From Marinomonas ostreistagni (GTDB lineage: Bacteria > Pseudomonadota > Gammaproteobacteria > Pseudomonadales > Marinomonadaceae), in NCBI RefSeq assembly GCF_016888445.1, contig NZ_JAFEKF010000008.1, forward strand, positions 1-64,000: a stretch of DNA of 64,000 nucleotides. The letters are read 5' to 3'. The notes under the pieces were generated by a model, which saw only the letters and a program-made list of their open reading frames with translations, searched no databases and had not been told where the DNA came from. The position numbers and the translations under genes were made by a program. Positions within the stretch are counted from its first letter, which is position 1; each line of letters begins with the position of its first letter. This document shows, in pieces, positions 7,818 through 19,760 of the stretch.

Positions 7818-8252
7818 ATGGCTAAAAAAGTCCAAGCTTACATCAAGCTACAAGTTAAAGCGGGTCAAGCGAACCCAAGTCCACCAGTTGGTCCAGCTCT
7901 TGGTCAACACGGTGTGAACATCATGGAATTCTGTAAAGCGTTCAATGCCAAAACTCAAGGTCTTGAGCCAGGTCTTCCAACACCAGTTATCATCACTGTA
8001 TACAGTGACCGTAGCTTCACATTCGAAACGAAATCTACTCCGGCTTCAGTTCTTCTTAAGAAAGCTGCTGGCCTTAAGAGTGGTTCACCACGTCCAAACA
8101 CTCAGAAAGTTGGTACAGTAACTCGTGCACAGCTAGAAGAGATCGTTAACGCTAAGCAGGCTGACTTGACTGCGGCGGATATGGATGCAGCTGTACGTAC
8201 TATCGCTGGTAGTGCGCGCGCAATGGGTCTAGATGTTGAGGGTGTGAACTAA
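7818..8252 (+). CDS. rplK: 50S ribosomal protein L11
   Basis: L11 forms the GTPase-associated centre with 23S helices 43-44 and is needed for RelA activation. The 144-aa protein has the proline-rich N-terminal region ([24 protein letters not shown]) and the C-terminal RNA-binding domain ending [10 protein letters not shown]. Its TAA shares one base with the rplA ATG, so the two are translationally coupled. Confidence 0.99.
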   Translation: MAKKVQAYIKLQVKAGQANPSPPVGPALGQHGVNIMEFCKAFNAKTQGLEPGLPTPVIITVYSDRSFTFETKSTPASVLLKKAAGLKSGSPRPNTQKVGTVTRAQLEEIVNAKQADLTAADMDAAVRTIAGSARAMGLDVEGVN

Positions 8253-8947
8253 TGGCTAAGCTAACTAAACGCGCTCGCTTGATCGCTGAAAAAGTAGACG
8301 CAGCAAAACTGTACTCTGTAGAAGAAGCAGTAGCTCTTCTATCTGAACTTTCAACTGTTAAGTTCAAAGAGTCTGTAGACGTATCTGTTAACCTAGGCGT
8401 TGACCCACGTAAATCTGATCAGGTTGTTCGTGGTTCTACTGTTCTTCCTAATGGTACAGGTAAAGACGTTCGCGTTGCTGTATTCGCACAAGGCGCTAAC
8501 GCTGAAGCAGCGAAAGAAGCCGGTGCAGACGTTGTAGGTTTTGAAGATCTAGCTGAGCAAGTAAAAGCTGGTAACCTAGACTTTGACGTAGTAATCGCTT
8601 CTCCTGATGCGATGCGTATCGTTGGTCAACTAGGTCAGGTACTTGGTCCACGTGGTCTTATGCCGAACCCTAAAGTTGGTACTGTAACACCTGACGTTGC
8701 GACAGCGGTTAAAAACGCTAAAGCAGGTCAAGCACGTTACCGTACTGACAAAAATGGTATCATCCACGCTGGCGTTGGCTCTATTGATTTCGCTGCAGAT
8801 GCTATCAAAGGCAACCTTGAAGCGCTTCTAGCTGACCTACGTCGTGCTAAGCCTGCGTCTTCTAAAGGTGTCTACATGAAGAAAGTGACTTTGTCCTCTA
8901 CAATGGGACCTGGTCTAACAATTGATTTAGGTGCGTTAAGCTTCTAA
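8252..8947 (+). CDS. rplA: 50S ribosomal protein L1
   Basis: L1 forms the mobile L1 stalk at the E site and represses its own operon. The protein is 231 aa, with conserved [13 protein letters not shown] signature ([16 protein letters not shown]) and [10 protein letters not shown]. It begins on the last base of the rplK stop codon. Codon use is strongly biased, as in its neighbours. Confidence 0.99.
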   Translation: MAKLTKRARLIAEKVDAAKLYSVEEAVALLSELSTVKFKESVDVSVNLGVDPRKSDQVVRGSTVLPNGTGKDVRVAVFAQGANAEAAKEAGADVVGFEDLAEQVKAGNLDFDVVIASPDAMRIVGQLGQVLGPRGLMPNPKVGTVTPDVATAVKNAKAGQARYRTDKNGIIHAGVGSIDFAADAIKGNLEALLADLRRAKPASSKGVYMKKVTLSSTMGPGLTIDLGALSF

Positions 8948-9161
8948 GTCAGAGCTTTGGGGCCTGTACATTACGTATAGGCCGTCAAAGACCGCAGGAA
9001 TCTAATGATTTAATCAGACCGTTGCGAAACGTTTGTCCTGCGCAGATGGTGTGGCCCGATTCAGATATAGCTGGATCCAACTCACCAGTAAGTACTCCGA
9101 ATATTCGGAGAGTTGGTAAAATTAGGGGTGTTTATGCCCCGGCTAATCCAGGAGAAAACCA
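8948..9161 (+). promoter_or_regulatory. L10 leader and structured rplJ 5' UTR
   Basis: The segment 8985-9058 has the gammaproteobacterial L10-leader pattern: AAAGACCGCAGGA, with CGCAGGA (8993-8999) pairing with TCCTGCG (9036-9042), followed by CAGATGGTG. L10 with L7/L12 binds such leaders to limit rplJ-rplL translation. Further hairpins are the palindrome CTCCGAATATTCGGAG (9095-9110) enclosed by CCAACT/AGTTGG, and GGGG-TGTTTATG-CCCC just before the rplJ ribosome site. An imperfect hairpin at 8960-8983 may attenuate transcription from rplA. Confidence 0.7.
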
Positions 9162-9662
9162 ATGGCATTAGGTCTAGAAGACAAAAAAGCCATTGTCGCC
9201 GAAGTTAGCGAAGTTGCCCAAAGCGCATTGTCTGCTGTAGTAGCTGATTCACGCGGCGTTGCCGTGCATGATATGACAGCTCTACGTAAGCAGGCTCGTG
9301 AAGCGGGTGTATACGTACGTGTAGTACGTAACACTCTAGCTCGCCGCGCAGTTGAAGGCACTGACTTCGAATGCTTGACAGAAAGCTTCGTTGGCCCAAC
9401 TCTTATCGCATTCTCAAACGAGCACCCAGGTGCGGCTGCTCGTTTGTTGAAAACATTTGCGAAAGAAAACGCCAACCTAGAAGTTAAAGCATTAGCGTTC
9501 AACGGTGAGTTGATCGCAGCTGGCGACATTGATCGTTTGGCAACTTTGCCAACATACGACGAAGCAATCGCGAAACTAATGAGCGTTATCCAAGGTGCGA
9601 CAAGCAAACTTGCTCGTACACTGGCAGCGATTCGCGATCAGAAAGAACAAGAAGCAGCGTAA
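9162..9662 (+). CDS. rplJ: 50S ribosomal protein L10
   Basis: L10 anchors the L7/L12 dimers to the ribosomal stalk. The 166-aa protein has the N-terminal rRNA-binding domain ([21 protein letters not shown]) and a C-terminal helix that binds L12 dimers. ATG follows CAGGAGAAAACC. Translation is expected to be repressed through the upstream leader, which in E. coli also governs rplL. Confidence 0.99.
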   Translation: MALGLEDKKAIVAEVSEVAQSALSAVVADSRGVAVHDMTALRKQAREAGVYVRVVRNTLARRAVEGTDFECLTESFVGPTLIAFSNEHPGAAARLLKTFAKENANLEVKALAFNGELIAAGDIDRLATLPTYDEAIAKLMSVIQGATSKLARTLAAIRDQKEQEAA

Positions 9663-9741
9663 TTTTAAAACGCGCTTACTTGAATTCAATTGGTTTTTGT
9701 TGCCACTTATGGCAACTACAAAATGTTAGGAAATCTGAGTC

Positions 9742-10113
9742 ATGGCTCTAACTAAAGAAGATATCATCAATGCAGTAGCAGAAATGTCTGTAATGGACGT
9801 TGTTGAACTGATCGAAGCAATGGAAGAAAAATTCGGCGTAACTGCTGCTGTTGCTGCTGCAGCTCCTGCTGCTGGCGATGCTGGCGCAGCTGCTGAAGAA
9901 CAAACAGAATTTGACGTAGTTCTTACTGCTGCTGGCGATAAGAAAGTTAACGTTATCAAAGCTGTTCGTGGCGCAACTGGTCTTGGCCTTAAAGAAGCGA
10001 AAGCTATGGTTGACGGCGCTCCAGCGACTGTTAAAGAAGGCGCTTCTAAAGAAGAAGCAGAAGAGCTTAAAGCTGCTCTTGAAGAAGCAGGTGCTTCTGT
10101 CGAAATCAAGTAA
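9742..10113 (+). CDS. rplL: 50S ribosomal protein L7/L12
   Basis: The stalk protein that recruits translational GTPases. It has an N-terminal dimerisation domain ([23 protein letters not shown]), an Ala/Gly-rich flexible hinge at about residues 36-52, and the C-terminal factor-binding domain ([24 protein letters not shown]). At 123 aa it is the normal size. It ends 40 bases before an attenuator-type hairpin. Confidence 0.99.
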   Translation: MALTKEDIINAVAEMSVMDVVELIEAMEEKFGVTAAVAAAAPAAGDAGAAAEEQTEFDVVLTAAGDKKVNVIKAVRGATGLGLKEAKAMVDGAPATVKEGASKEEAEELKAALEEAGASVEIK

Positions 10114-10152
10114 TGCTACTTGTTTCAAAAAAGTTCGGCATCTAGTCGAAAT

Positions 10153-10182
10153 GGCTGGTGGTTTTTTGCCACCGGCCTTTTT
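10153..10182 (+). terminator. Attenuator-type terminator between rplL and rpoB
   Basis: GGCTGGTGG (10153-10161) pairs with CCACCGGCC (10169-10177) with one G-U pair, and five T residues follow. It corresponds in position to the partial terminator of E. coli that lowers rpoBC transcription relative to rplJL. Partial read-through is inferred. Confidence 0.75.
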
Positions 10183-10297
10183 GGGTTTGTAAAACCCTAT
10201 TAAAATTTGAATATATTTCTGAGAGAATACTCTCTCGTTTCGGTAAGGCCTGACTAAGAGGCCTTTTGCGTCAATGTGCACAAGCTGGGGAATGCTG
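10183..10297 (+). promoter_or_regulatory. Structured rpoB leader with three further hairpins
   Basis: After the attenuator come GGGTTT-GTA-AAACCC (10183-10198), GAGAG-AATA-CTCTC (about 10221-10234), and AAGGCCT-N7-AGGCCTT followed by TTG (about 10242-10264). The last is terminator-like. The E. coli rplL-rpoB spacer carries an RNase III site and translational control; the same role is plausible here but unproven. Confidence 0.45.
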
Positions 10298-13200
10298 ATG
10301 GCTTACTCATACACTGAGAAAAAACGTATCCGTAAGGATTTCGGTAAACTGCCGCCCGTTTTGGATGTGCCATACTTGCTGGCAATTCAGCTTGAATCCT
10401 ACCGTAACTTCTTGCAGGAAGGTAAAAATCCTGCAGAGCGTGGGGAACTAGGTCTGCATGGGGCCTTTAAATCTGTCTTTCCAATGGTCAGCTTTTCCGG
10501 CAATGCGGCGCTAGAATACGTCGATTACCGATTGGGCAAGCCAGTATTTGATGTAAAAGAGTGTCAGCTACGTGGTGTTACGTATGCCGCTCCTTTACGT
10601 GTTCGTGTACGTCTTATCATTTACGATAAAGAATCAGCGAACAAGGCAATCAAAGACATTCGTGAGCAAGAAGTCTACATGGGCGAAATCCCATTAATGA
10701 CTGAAAATGGTACGTTTGTAATCAACGGTACTGAGCGTGTAATCGTATCTCAGTTACACCGTTCTCCTGGTGTGTTCTTCGACCACGATCGTGGTAAGAC
10801 TCACTCATCAGGTAAACTGCTGCATTCAGCTCGCGTAATTCCTTACCGTGGTTCTTGGTTGGACTTCGAGTTTGATCCAAAAGACTGCGTTTTCGTTCGT
10901 ATCGACCGTCGTCGTAAGTTGCCTGTAACAATCTTGTTACGCGCACTAGGTTTTGATACTGAGCAAATTTTAGAAAAATTCTTCGATACTACCCACTTCT
11001 ACCTAAGTCGTGATGGCATCGAAATGGAGCTTACTGCAAGCCGCCTACGTGGTGAGACAGCTCTATTCGATATCACTGACCAAGAAGGTAATGTGATCGT
11101 TGAAGAAAGTCGTCGCGTCACTGCAAAACATATCCGTCAGATGGAAAAAGTTGGTCTAGAGCGTCTCTCTGTACCACTTGAGTACCTGTTGGGTAAAGTG
11201 ACTGCTAAAAACCTAGTGCATCCAGGTACGGGTGAGCTGATCGCGGAAGCGAACACAGAAATGTCTGTGGATCTATTAGAAGCACTTGTTGCGGCAGGTA
11301 TTACTGATATTGATGTGCTCTACACCAACGACCTAGATAACGGTCCGTTTATTTCTGACACGCTACGTATTGATCCAACCAATAACCAGTTGGAAGCGTT
11401 AGTCGAAATCTACCGTATGATGCGCCCTGGTGAGCCACCAACCAAAGAGTCTGCTGAAGCACTGTTCCAGAGCTTGTTCTTCTCTGATGATCGTTACGAT
11501 CTATCAGGCGTAGGTCGAATGAAGTTCAACCGTCGCTTAGGTCGCGATGAGGATGAAGGCCCAGGCATTCTAGATAATGACGACATCATTGATGTACTGA
11601 AGACATTGCTGGACATCCGTAACGGCAATGGCATGGTCGATGACATCGACCACTTAGGTAACCGTCGTATCCGTTCTGTCGGCGAAATGGCCGAAAACCA
11701 ATTCCGTGTTGGTTTAGTACGTGTAGAGCGTGCCGTAAAAGAACGTCTGTCTATGGCAGAAGCGGACGGCCTAATGCCACAAGATCTATTGAACGCTAAG
11801 CCTGTAGCGGCAGCGATCAAAGAGTTCTTTGGCTCAAGCCAATTGTCTCAGTTCATGGACCAAAACAACCCGCTTTCTGAGGTCACTCACAAGCGTCGTG
11901 TGTCAGCGTTAGGACCTGGTGGTCTAACACGTGAGCGCGCTGGCTTTGAGGTTCGAGACGTTCACGCAACGCACTACGGTCGTGTGTGTCCAATCGAAAC
12001 ACCGGAAGGTCCAAACATCGGTCTGATTAACTCGCTTTCTACTTATGCGCGTACCAACAGCTACGGCTTCTTGGAAACGCCTTACCGTAAGGTAGTAGAC
12101 GGCAAGATGACGGACGAAACGGTATACGTTTCAGCGATTGATGAAGCGAAATACGTTATCGCCCAAGCGTCGGTAAATGTCGACGAAGAAGGCCGTTTGG
12201 TGGATGAGTTGGTGCAGGTTCGTCACATGCACGAAACCACACTTATCCCGAAAGAAAAAGTAAACCTAATGGACGTGTCACCACGTCAGGTTGTGTCGGT
12301 AGCGGCATCGCTTATCCCATTCCTAGAGCACGATGACGCCAACCGTGCCTTGATGGGATCGAACATGCAACGTCAGGCTGTACCAACGCTTATCGCTGAA
12401 AAACCAGTGGTCGGTACCGGTATGGAGAAGAACGTCGCGAAAGACTCTGGTGTTTGTATCGTCGCTCGTCGTGGCGGTGTGATTGAGTCTGTGGATGCAA
12501 GCCGTATCGTCGTACGTGTGAACTCGGAAGAGACCGAAGCCGGTGAAGCGGGTGTAGATATCTACAACCTGACTAAATACGTTCGCTCGAACCAAAACAC
12601 ATGTATCAACCAGCGTACTTTGGTACTCAAAGGTGATGTGGTAGGTCGCGGTGACATCATGGCTGACGGTCCGTCTGTCGACATGGGTGATTTGGCCCTT
12701 GGTCAAAACATGCGTATCGCCTTCATGCCTTGGAATGGTTACAACTTCGAGGACTCGATCCTAGTATCTGAGCGTGTAGTTGAAGAAGACCGTTTCACGT
12801 CGATTCATATTCAAGAGCTAACGTGTGTGGCTCGTGATACCAAGCTTGGGCCTGAAGAAATCACATCAGACATCCCGAACGTAGGTGAGGGTGCGCTATC
12901 GAAATTGGATAACGCAGGTGTGGTATACATCGGTGCAGAAGTTGAACCAGGTGACATCCTAGTTGGTAAAGTAACGCCGAAAGGCGAGACCCAGCTAACG
13001 CCTGAGGAAAAACTTCTACGTGCCATCTTCGGTGAAAAAGCGTCTGACGTAAAAGATACGTCACAACGTGTGAAAACCGGTACGCGCGGTACAGTTATCG
13101 ACGTACAAGTGTTTACACGCGATGGTATCGAGAAAGATGAGCGTGCTAAGTCAATTGAGAAAGCTCAATTAGACGAAGTTCGTAAAGACTTGAACGAAGA

Positions 13201-14398
13201 GTTCCGTATCGTCGAGAAAGCAACGTTTGAACGTCTAGCGGAAGCGCTAGTTGGTCAACAAGCAGAAGGCGGCCCTGGTCTTGCGCGCAATGCAGTGATC
13301 ACTGAAGAGTATCTAGCGAACCTAGATCACCCAGAGTGGTTCAAAATTCGCGTAGCGAACGAAGAAGCGAGCGAGCAGCTTGAAAAAGCGCAAGCGGCTT
13401 TGATTGAGCGTCGTAAAGATCTTGATGCGAAATTCGAAGACAAGAAACGCAAGCTACAAACTGGCGATGATCTAGCACCTGGTGTGTTGAAGATCGTTAA
13501 AGTTTATGTGGCAGTGAAACGTCGTATCCAGCCTGGTGATAAAATGGCCGGTCGTCACGGTAACAAGGGTGTAATCTCTAAGATCATGCCTGTGGAAGAC
13601 ATGCCGTACGACGAAAACGGTGATCCGGTTGATATCGTTCTAAACCCACTGGGTGTACCGTCACGTATGAACGTGGGTCAGGTACTAGAGACTCACTTGG
13701 GTGCAGCAGCGAAAGGCCTAGGCCGTAAGATCGACGAAATGCTCAAGCTTGAGCGTGAAAAAGCTGACACAGTTAAAGAGCTTCGTGCGTTCCTAAACGA
13801 AATCTATAACGGCTACGAGGGTGATCTTCGTCCAGCGCGTACAGAAGACCTAGACAGCTTCTCTGATGAAGAGATCCTTGTATTAGCGTCTAACCTTAAG
13901 AAAGGTGTACCGATGGCGTCTGGTGCCTTCGATGGTGCTAAAGAAGCTGAGATCAAGCGTATGCTGCGTCTAGCGGGCATCAACGAAAGTGGACAGGTGA
14001 AACTGTTCAACGGCCGTACTGGTGAAGCGTTTGAGCGTCCTGTAACCGTTGGTTACATGTACATGCTCAAGTTGAACCACTTGGTAGATGATAAGATGCA
14101 CGCTCGTTCTACTGGCTCGTACAGCCTTGTTACTCAGCAACCGCTGGGTGGTAAAGCACAATTCGGTGGTCAGCGTTTCGGTGAGATGGAGGTATGGGCA
14201 CTTGAAGCATACGGTGCAGCATACACACTACAAGAAATGTTGACTGTTAAGTCGGACGACGTGAACGGCCGTACTAAGATGTACAAAAACATCGTAGATG
14301 GCGATCACCGTATGGAGCCAGGCATGCCTGAATCCTTCAACGTATTGGTGAAAGAAATCCGTTCTCTTGGTATCGACATCGAGCTAGAAAACGAATAA
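10298..14398 (+). CDS. rpoB: DNA-directed RNA polymerase subunit beta
   Basis: The 1366-aa catalytic beta subunit aligns end to end with E. coli RpoB, from [17 protein letters not shown] to DIELENE. The rifampicin pocket ([12 protein letters not shown]... [13 protein letters not shown], about residue 512 onward) carries the usual sensitive residues Gln, Asp, His and Ser. [12 protein letters not shown] near the C-terminal half is intact. The frame could start at 10274, but homology begins at ATG 10298, which has GGGG seven bases upstream. It is cotranscribed with rpoC 67 bases downstream. Confidence 0.99.
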   Translation: MAYSYTEKKRIRKDFGKLPPVLDVPYLLAIQLESYRNFLQEGKNPAERGELGLHGAFKSVFPMVSFSGNAALEYVDYRLGKPVFDVKECQLRGVTYAAPLRVRVRLIIYDKESANKAIKDIREQEVYMGEIPLMTENGTFVINGTERVIVSQLHRSPGVFFDHDRGKTHSSGKLLHSARVIPYRGSWLDFEFDPKDCVFVRIDRRRKLPVTILLRALGFDTEQILEKFFDTTHFYLSRDGIEMELTASRLRGETALFDITDQEGNVIVEESRRVTAKHIRQMEKVGLERLSVPLEYLLGKVTAKNLVHPGTGELIAEANTEMSVDLLEALVAAGITDIDVLYTNDLDNGPFISDTLRIDPTNNQLEALVEIYRMMRPGEPPTKESAEALFQSLFFSDDRYDLSGVGRMKFNRRLGRDEDEGPGILDNDDIIDVLKTLLDIRNGNGMVDDIDHLGNRRIRSVGEMAENQFRVGLVRVERAVKERLSMAEADGLMPQDLLNAKPVAAAIKEFFGSSQLSQFMDQNNPLSEVTHKRRVSALGPGGLTRERAGFEVRDVHATHYGRVCPIETPEGPNIGLINSLSTYARTNSYGFLETPYRKVVDGKMTDETVYVSAIDEAKYVIAQASVNVDEEGRLVDELVQVRHMHETTLIPKEKVNLMDVSPRQVVSVAASLIPFLEHDDANRALMGSNMQRQAVPTLIAEKPVVGTGMEKNVAKDSGVCIVARRGGVIESVDASRIVVRVNSEETEAGEAGVDIYNLTKYVRSNQNTCINQRTLVLKGDVVGRGDIMADGPSVDMGDLALGQNMRIAFMPWNGYNFEDSILVSERVVEEDRFTSIHIQELTCVARDTKLGPEEITSDIPNVGEGALSKLDNAGVVYIGAEVEPGDILVGKVTPKGETQLTPEEKLLRAIFGEKASDVKDTSQRVKTGTRGTVIDVQVFTRDGIEKDERAKSIEKAQLDEVRKDLNEEFRIVEKATFERLAEALVGQQAEGGPGLARNAVITEEYLANLDHPEWFKIRVANEEASEQLEKAQAALIERRKDLDAKFEDKKRKLQTGDDLAPGVLKIVKVYVAVKRRIQPGDKMAGRHGNKGVISKIMPVEDMPYDENGDPVDIVLNPLGVPSRMNVGQVLETHLGAAAKGLGRKIDEMLKLEREKADTVKELRAFLNEIYNGYEGDLRPARTEDLDSFSDEEILVLASNLKKGVPMASGAFDGAKEAEIKRMLRLAGINESGQVKLFNGRTGEAFERPVTVGYMYMLKLNHLVDDKMHARSTGSYSLVTQQPLGGKAQFGGQRFGEMEVWALEAYGAAYTLQEMLTVKSDDVNGRTKMYKNIVDGDHRMEPGMPESFNVLVKEIRSLGIDIELENE

Positions 14399-14465
14399 GC
14401 ACGAATCACATTTGACCTGCTGGGAAGGTTAAGCCTTCCCAGCCTTACGAGTGGGGCGAATATCC

Positions 14466-17400
14466 ATGAAAGACTTATTAGGTCTTCTAAAAACACAGGG
14501 ACAATCAGAAGAGTTTGATGCGATTCGCATTGGCTTAGCTTCTCCAGATATGATTCGTTCATGGTCTTATGGTGAAGTTAAAAAGCCAGAAACCATCAAC
14601 TACCGTACGTTCAAGCCTGAGCGTGACGGTCTGTTCTGTGCCAAAATCTTTGGTCCTATCAAGGACTACGAATGTTTGTGTGGTAAATACAAGCGTTTAA
14701 AACACCGTGGTGTCATTTGTGAGAAGTGTGGTGTAGAAGTTGCGTTGTCAAAAGTGCGTCGTGAGCGCATGGGACACATCGAACTTGCATCGCCAGTGGC
14801 TCACATCTGGTTCCTAAAATCTCTACCATCTCGTATCGGTCTTATCATGGATATGACCCTACGTGATATTGAGCGTGTGCTGTACTTCGAATCATTCATC
14901 GTAATTGATCCAGGTATGACGACCCTAGAAAAAGGTCAGCTACTGAACGATGAGCAATACTTCGAAGCACTAGAAGAATTCGGTGACGAATTTGACGCGC
15001 GCATGGGTGCGGAAGCGATTCAGTGCTTGCTACGTGATCTTGATCTTGCTGAAGAGATCAACACGATGCGTGAAGAGCTAAACGCAACCAACTCAGAAAC
15101 ACGTATTAAGAAGCTTTCTAAGCGTCTTAAACTGATTGAAGCGTTCCATCATTCTGGTAACAACCCAGAATGGATGGTATTGGAAGTTCTGCCAGTATTG
15201 CCACCTGACCTTCGTCCTCTAGTGCCACTAGAAGGTGGTCGTTTTGCAACGTCTGACTTGAACGATCTATACCGTCGCGTTATCAACCGTAACAACCGTC
15301 TAAAACGTCTTCTTGAGCTAGCTGCTCCAGACATCATCGTACGCAACGAAAAACGTATGCTACAGGAGTCTGTTGATGCGCTACTAGACAACGGTCGTCG
15401 CGGTCGTGCGATCACAGGCTCTAACAAGCGTCCTCTAAAATCTTTGGCAGATATGATCAAAGGTAAGCAAGGTCGTTTCCGTCAGAACCTTTTGGGTAAA
15501 CGTGTAGACTACTCTGGCCGTTCTGTAATCACAGTAGGTCCATCTCTACGCTTGCACCAGTGTGGTCTGCCGAAGAAAATGGCTCTTGAGCTATTCAAGC
15601 CATTCATCTTCTCTAAACTAGAACTTCGCGGCATGGCAACAACCATCAAAGCAGCGAAGAAAATGGTTGAGCGTGAAACACCTGAGGTGTGGGATATTCT
15701 TGATGAAGTTATCCGCGAACACCCAGTGATGCTTAACCGTGCACCAACGCTTCACCGTTTGGGTATCCAAGCGTTTGAGCCGATCCTGATCGAAGGTAAA
15801 GCGATTCAGTTGCACCCACTTGTGTGTGCGGCCTACAACGCCGACTTCGACGGTGACCAGATGGCGGTACACGTACCGTTGACCATCGAAGCACAGCTAG
15901 AAGCTCGTGCCTTGATGATGTCGACAAACAACATCTTGTCACCAGCAAACGGCGAGCCGATCATCGTGCCTTCGCAGGACGTTGTATTGGGTCTGTACTA
16001 CATGACGCGTGAGAAGATCAACGCGAAAGGCGAAGGCATGGCCTTCTCTGATATCAAAGAAGTACACCGTGCTTACGGCGCGAAGCAAGTTGAGTTGCAC
16101 GCAAAAATTAAAGTGCGTGTAGATCAGGTTGATACAACGTTGGAAGGTGAGAAAATCCCGTCTACGTTTATCGCCGATACTACCGTTGGTCGTGCGTTGC
16201 TATTTGATGTGGTGCCTGATGGCCTACCGTTCTCGGTAATCAACCAGCCAATGAAGAAAAAAGCGATCTCTAACCTAATCAACGAGTGTTACCGTAAAGT
16301 TGGTTTGAAAGAGACGTGTATCTTCGCTGACCAATTGATGTACACAGGTTTCCAATACGCGACCGCGTCTGGTTCTTCTGTAGGTGTTGATGACTTCGTT
16401 ATCCCGCCAGAGAAAACAGCGATCATCGCGCAAGCGGAAGAAGAAGTTAAAGAAATCGAATACCAGTTCGCTGACGGTCTTGTAACGCAAGGCGAGAAGT
16501 ACAACAAGGTAATCGACTTATGGTCTCGTACCAACGAAACCGTTACCGAAGCCATGATGAAAAACTTGGCGAAAGAAACGGTTATCGATAAAGACGGCAA
16601 CGAAGTTGAGCAGCAATCATTTAACTCTGTTTACATGATGGCCGACTCTGGTGCCCGTGGTAGTGTGGCTCAGATGCGTCAGCTAGGTGGTATGCGTGGT
16701 CTGATGGCGAAACCGGATGGTTCCATCATCGAAACGCCGATCACTGCGAACTTCCGTGAAGGTCTATCAGTACTTCAGTACTTTACCTCTACTCACGGTG
16801 CGCGTAAGGGTCTTGCCGATACCGCCTTGAAGACAGCCAACTCTGGTTACCTAACGCGTCGTCTAGTAGACGTAGCGCAAGACTTGGTTATCACAGAAGT
16901 AGACTGTGGAGCGAAAGAAGGTCTTCTAGTAAGTGCCTTGATCGAAGGTGGTGACGTTGTTGTGCCACTAGGTCAGCGCGTGCTAGGTCGTGTGGTTGCA
17001 CAAGATGTTATCGACTCTAAAGGCGAGCTAGTGGTTGAAGCGGGTACGCTGATTGATGAGCACAACGTGCGCGCAATCGAAGCAGCAGGTGTCGACGAGA
17101 TGATCGTTCGCTCTGTTATCAGCTGTGAAACGAAGCACGGTGTCTGTGGTATGTGTTACGGTCGTGACCTAGCACGTGGTCACTTGGTGAACATCGGTGA
17201 ATCTGTGGGTGTTGTTGCTGCACAGTCTATCGGTGAGCCGGGTACACAGCTTACCATGCGTACCTTCCACATCGGTGGTGCGGCCTCTCGAGCGTCTGCA
17301 GTAGACAGCGTTCAGATCAAGAGTGCCGGTACGGTTCGTTTCCACAAGATGAAGAGCATCGAGCGTGAAAACGGTCAGCTAGTTGTGGTATCGCGTTCTT

Positions 17401-18668
17401 CTGAATTGGCGATTGCTGATGAAGCAGGTCGTGAGAAAGAGCGTTACAAGCTACCTTACGGTGCGGTTCTAAGTATTCGTGAAGGCGAAGAAGTGGCAGC
17501 TGGTCAAGTGGTTGCTAACTGGGACCCACACACTCACCCAATCGTATCTGAGATGCAAGGTAAGCTTGAGTTCTCTGGTATGGAAGAGGGCGTAACGATT
17601 CGCCGTCAATCGGATGAGCTAACAGGCCTGACAACGATCGAAGTCCTAGAGATGAAAGATCGTCCATCATCTGGTAAAGACCTGCGTCCAACTATCTCGG
17701 TAGTAGACGAAAATGGTGCGCCAGTGATGATTCCGGGTACGGAAATGCCAGTACAGTACATGCTTCCTGAGAAGGCTCTATTGAGCTTGGATCACGGTGC
17801 AACGGTGAAATCCGGTGAAGTACTAGCGCGTATCCCACAAGAAACACAGGGTAACAAGGATATCACCGGTGGTCTTCCACGCGTGGCAGACTTGTTCGAA
17901 GCACGTCGTCCGAAGGATCCTGCTGTCATGGCAGAAGCATCAGGCGTAGTAAGCTTCGGTAAAGAGACAAAAGGTAAGATCCGTTTGGTGATTACTCCAC
18001 AAGATGGTGGTGACCCAATCGAAACCTTGATTCCAAAATGGCGTCAAATCAACATCTTCGACGGTGAAGAAGTTGAGAAGGGTGAGATCATTGCCGACGG
18101 TCCTTTGAACCCACATGACATCTTGCGTCTTCAAGGTGTAACAGCGCTAGCTGACTACATCACTAACGAGATCCAAGAGGTTTACCGTCTACAAGGTGTA
18201 GGCATCAACGATAAGCACATCGAAGTGATCGTGCGTCAGATGCTGCGCAAAGTAGACATCACTGATTCAGGTGATACCAACCTGATTCAGGGTGACCAAG
18301 TAGAATACACGCAAATGCAAGAAGCGAACGAAGCTGCTGAAGCTGAAGGTCGTTTCCCATCTAAGTTTGAGCGCGTTCTACTGGGTATTACTAAAGCTTC
18401 TTTGGCGACTGAGTCATTCATCTCTGCGGCATCGTTCCAAGAGACGACTCGTGTCCTAACAGAAGGTGCGGTAACTGGTAAGAAAGACCACTTGCGTGGT
18501 CTGAAAGAAAACGTTGTGGTAGGTCGTCTGATCCCTGCGGGTACAGGTTTGGCATACCATAGCGGTCGCAAAGCTAAGAAAGAGCTTGCGCAAGCAACGG
18601 CAGAAGGTAATGCATCAGTAAGTGCTTCGGATGTAGAAGAAGCATTAAGTGCCGCATTGAAAGACTAG
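14466..18668 (+). CDS. rpoC: DNA-directed RNA polymerase subunit beta'
   Basis: The 1400-aa beta' subunit has the N-terminal zinc ribbon ([20 protein letters not shown]), the catalytic Mg-binding NADFDGD loop at about residue 459, the bridge-helix/trigger-loop segment [22 protein letters not shown] (positions only partly listed), and the second Cys cluster ([19 protein letters not shown]). The upstream in-frame GTG 14451 is not needed: ATG 14466 begins the conserved MKDLLGLLK. The subunit is complete. Confidence 0.99.
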   Translation: MKDLLGLLKTQGQSEEFDAIRIGLASPDMIRSWSYGEVKKPETINYRTFKPERDGLFCAKIFGPIKDYECLCGKYKRLKHRGVICEKCGVEVALSKVRRERMGHIELASPVAHIWFLKSLPSRIGLIMDMTLRDIERVLYFESFIVIDPGMTTLEKGQLLNDEQYFEALEEFGDEFDARMGAEAIQCLLRDLDLAEEINTMREELNATNSETRIKKLSKRLKLIEAFHHSGNNPEWMVLEVLPVLPPDLRPLVPLEGGRFATSDLNDLYRRVINRNNRLKRLLELAAPDIIVRNEKRMLQESVDALLDNGRRGRAITGSNKRPLKSLADMIKGKQGRFRQNLLGKRVDYSGRSVITVGPSLRLHQCGLPKKMALELFKPFIFSKLELRGMATTIKAAKKMVERETPEVWDILDEVIREHPVMLNRAPTLHRLGIQAFEPILIEGKAIQLHPLVCAAYNADFDGDQMAVHVPLTIEAQLEARALMMSTNNILSPANGEPIIVPSQDVVLGLYYMTREKINAKGEGMAFSDIKEVHRAYGAKQVELHAKIKVRVDQVDTTLEGEKIPSTFIADTTVGRALLFDVVPDGLPFSVINQPMKKKAISNLINECYRKVGLKETCIFADQLMYTGFQYATASGSSVGVDDFVIPPEKTAIIAQAEEEVKEIEYQFADGLVTQGEKYNKVIDLWSRTNETVTEAMMKNLAKETVIDKDGNEVEQQSFNSVYMMADSGARGSVAQMRQLGGMRGLMAKPDGSIIETPITANFREGLSVLQYFTSTHGARKGLADTALKTANSGYLTRRLVDVAQDLVITEVDCGAKEGLLVSALIEGGDVVVPLGQRVLGRVVAQDVIDSKGELVVEAGTLIDEHNVRAIEAAGVDEMIVRSVISCETKHGVCGMCYGRDLARGHLVNIGESVGVVAAQSIGEPGTQLTMRTFHIGGAASRASAVDSVQIKSAGTVRFHKMKSIERENGQLVVVSRSSELAIADEAGREKERYKLPYGAVLSIREGEEVAAGQVVANWDPHTHPIVSEMQGKLEFSGMEEGVTIRRQSDELTGLTTIEVLEMKDRPSSGKDLRPTISVVDENGAPVMIPGTEMPVQYMLPEKALLSLDHGATVKSGEVLARIPQETQGNKDITGGLPRVADLFEARRPKDPAVMAEASGVVSFGKETKGKIRLVITPQDGGDPIETLIPKWRQINIFDGEEVEKGEIIADGPLNPHDILRLQGVTALADYITNEIQEVYRLQGVGINDKHIEVIVRQMLRKVDITDSGDTNLIQGDQVEYTQMQEANEAAEAEGRFPSKFERVLLGITKASLATESFISAASFQETTRVLTEGAVTGKKDHLRGLKENVVVGRLIPAGTGLAYHSGRKAKKELAQATAEGNASVSASDVEEALSAALKD

Positions 18669-18687
18669 ACGTCATTGTATTAGCACG

Positions 18688-18760
18688 GGAGGTGAATTTT
18701 TGTTCGCCTCCCTATTGACTGTTTTATAGGCGCAAATTACACTTGCGCCTCCTTATTTTT
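18688..18760 (+). terminator. Two hairpins between rpoC and rpsL, probable terminator/attenuator
   Basis: GGGAGGTGAA pairs with TTCGCCTCCC (about 18688-18713, one G-U) but lacks a T-run. AGGCGCAA (18728-18735) pairs with TTGCGCCT (18743-18750) and is followed by CCTTATTTTT. Together they probably end or reduce rpoBC transcription before the str operon. Confidence 0.6.
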
Positions 18761-18800
18761 GGCGATTTCCGCCAATAGAATTGGATGTGGAGCTTGTTAA

Positions 18801-19172
<372 letters not shown>

Positions 19173-19268
19173 GCTAGCACAGCTACTTAACTCGTTTAGA
19201 CATAATTTTTTAAACAGTAAGGCCGAGCACAGAGATGGTCTCGGACTCACCTGAAGAGGATATAATCC

Positions 19269-19742
19269 ATGCCTAGAAGACGCGTCGTCGCTAAGCGTGA
19301 AGTGCTTCCAGATCCGAAACACGGAAGCCAACTTCTTGCAAAATTCATTAACCACGTAATGGTTAGTGGCAAGAAATCTACAGCTGAAAGCATCGTTTAC
19401 AATGCGCTAGACACAGTTGCAGAACGCACTAAATCTGAAGATGCTATGGCTATCTTCGAAAAAGCACTAGAATCTATCCAGCCAATGGTTGAGGTTAAAT
19501 CTCGCCGTGTTGGTGGTGCGACTTACCAAGTACCTGTTGAAGTACGTCCAGCTCGTCGCTCAGCGCTATCTATGCGTTGGTTGGTAGACGCTGCTCGTAA
19601 ACGTGGTGAGAAGTCAATGGCACTACGTCTTGCAGGCGAAATTCTAGATGCGTCTGAGAACAAAGGTTCAGCTGTTAAGAAACGTGAAGACGTTCACCGT
19701 ATGGCTGAAGCGAACAAAGCGTTCTCTCACTACCGTTTCTAA
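19269..19742 (+). CDS. rpsG: 30S ribosomal protein S7
   Basis: S7 nucleates folding of the 16S 3' domain and contacts the E-site tRNA. It is 157 aa with [17 protein letters not shown] at the N-terminus and [16 protein letters not shown]. In the 96-base spacer to rpsL, GCCGAG/CTCGG can form a small hairpin; in E. coli S7 represses at this spacer. It is 18 bases upstream of fusA. Confidence 0.99.
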   Translation: MPRRRVVAKREVLPDPKHGSQLLAKFINHVMVSGKKSTAESIVYNALDTVAERTKSEDAMAIFEKALESIQPMVEVKSRRVGGATYQVPVEVRPARRSALSMRWLVDAARKRGEKSMALRLAGEILDASENKGSAVKKREDVHRMAEANKAFSHYRF

Positions 19743-19760
19743 TCATCCGGAGAAGCTTAA

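Noticed and set aside
9726..10281. Large minus-strand open frames over rplL
   Set aside because: Codon-biased rplL leaves the opposite strand free of stops; the peptides are low-complexity Ser/Ala and Phe/Cys-rich without homology.
11832..11930. Possible rifampicin-resistance changes in RpoB and streptomycin-resistance changes in RpsL
   Set aside because: Both regions carry the usual sensitive residues.
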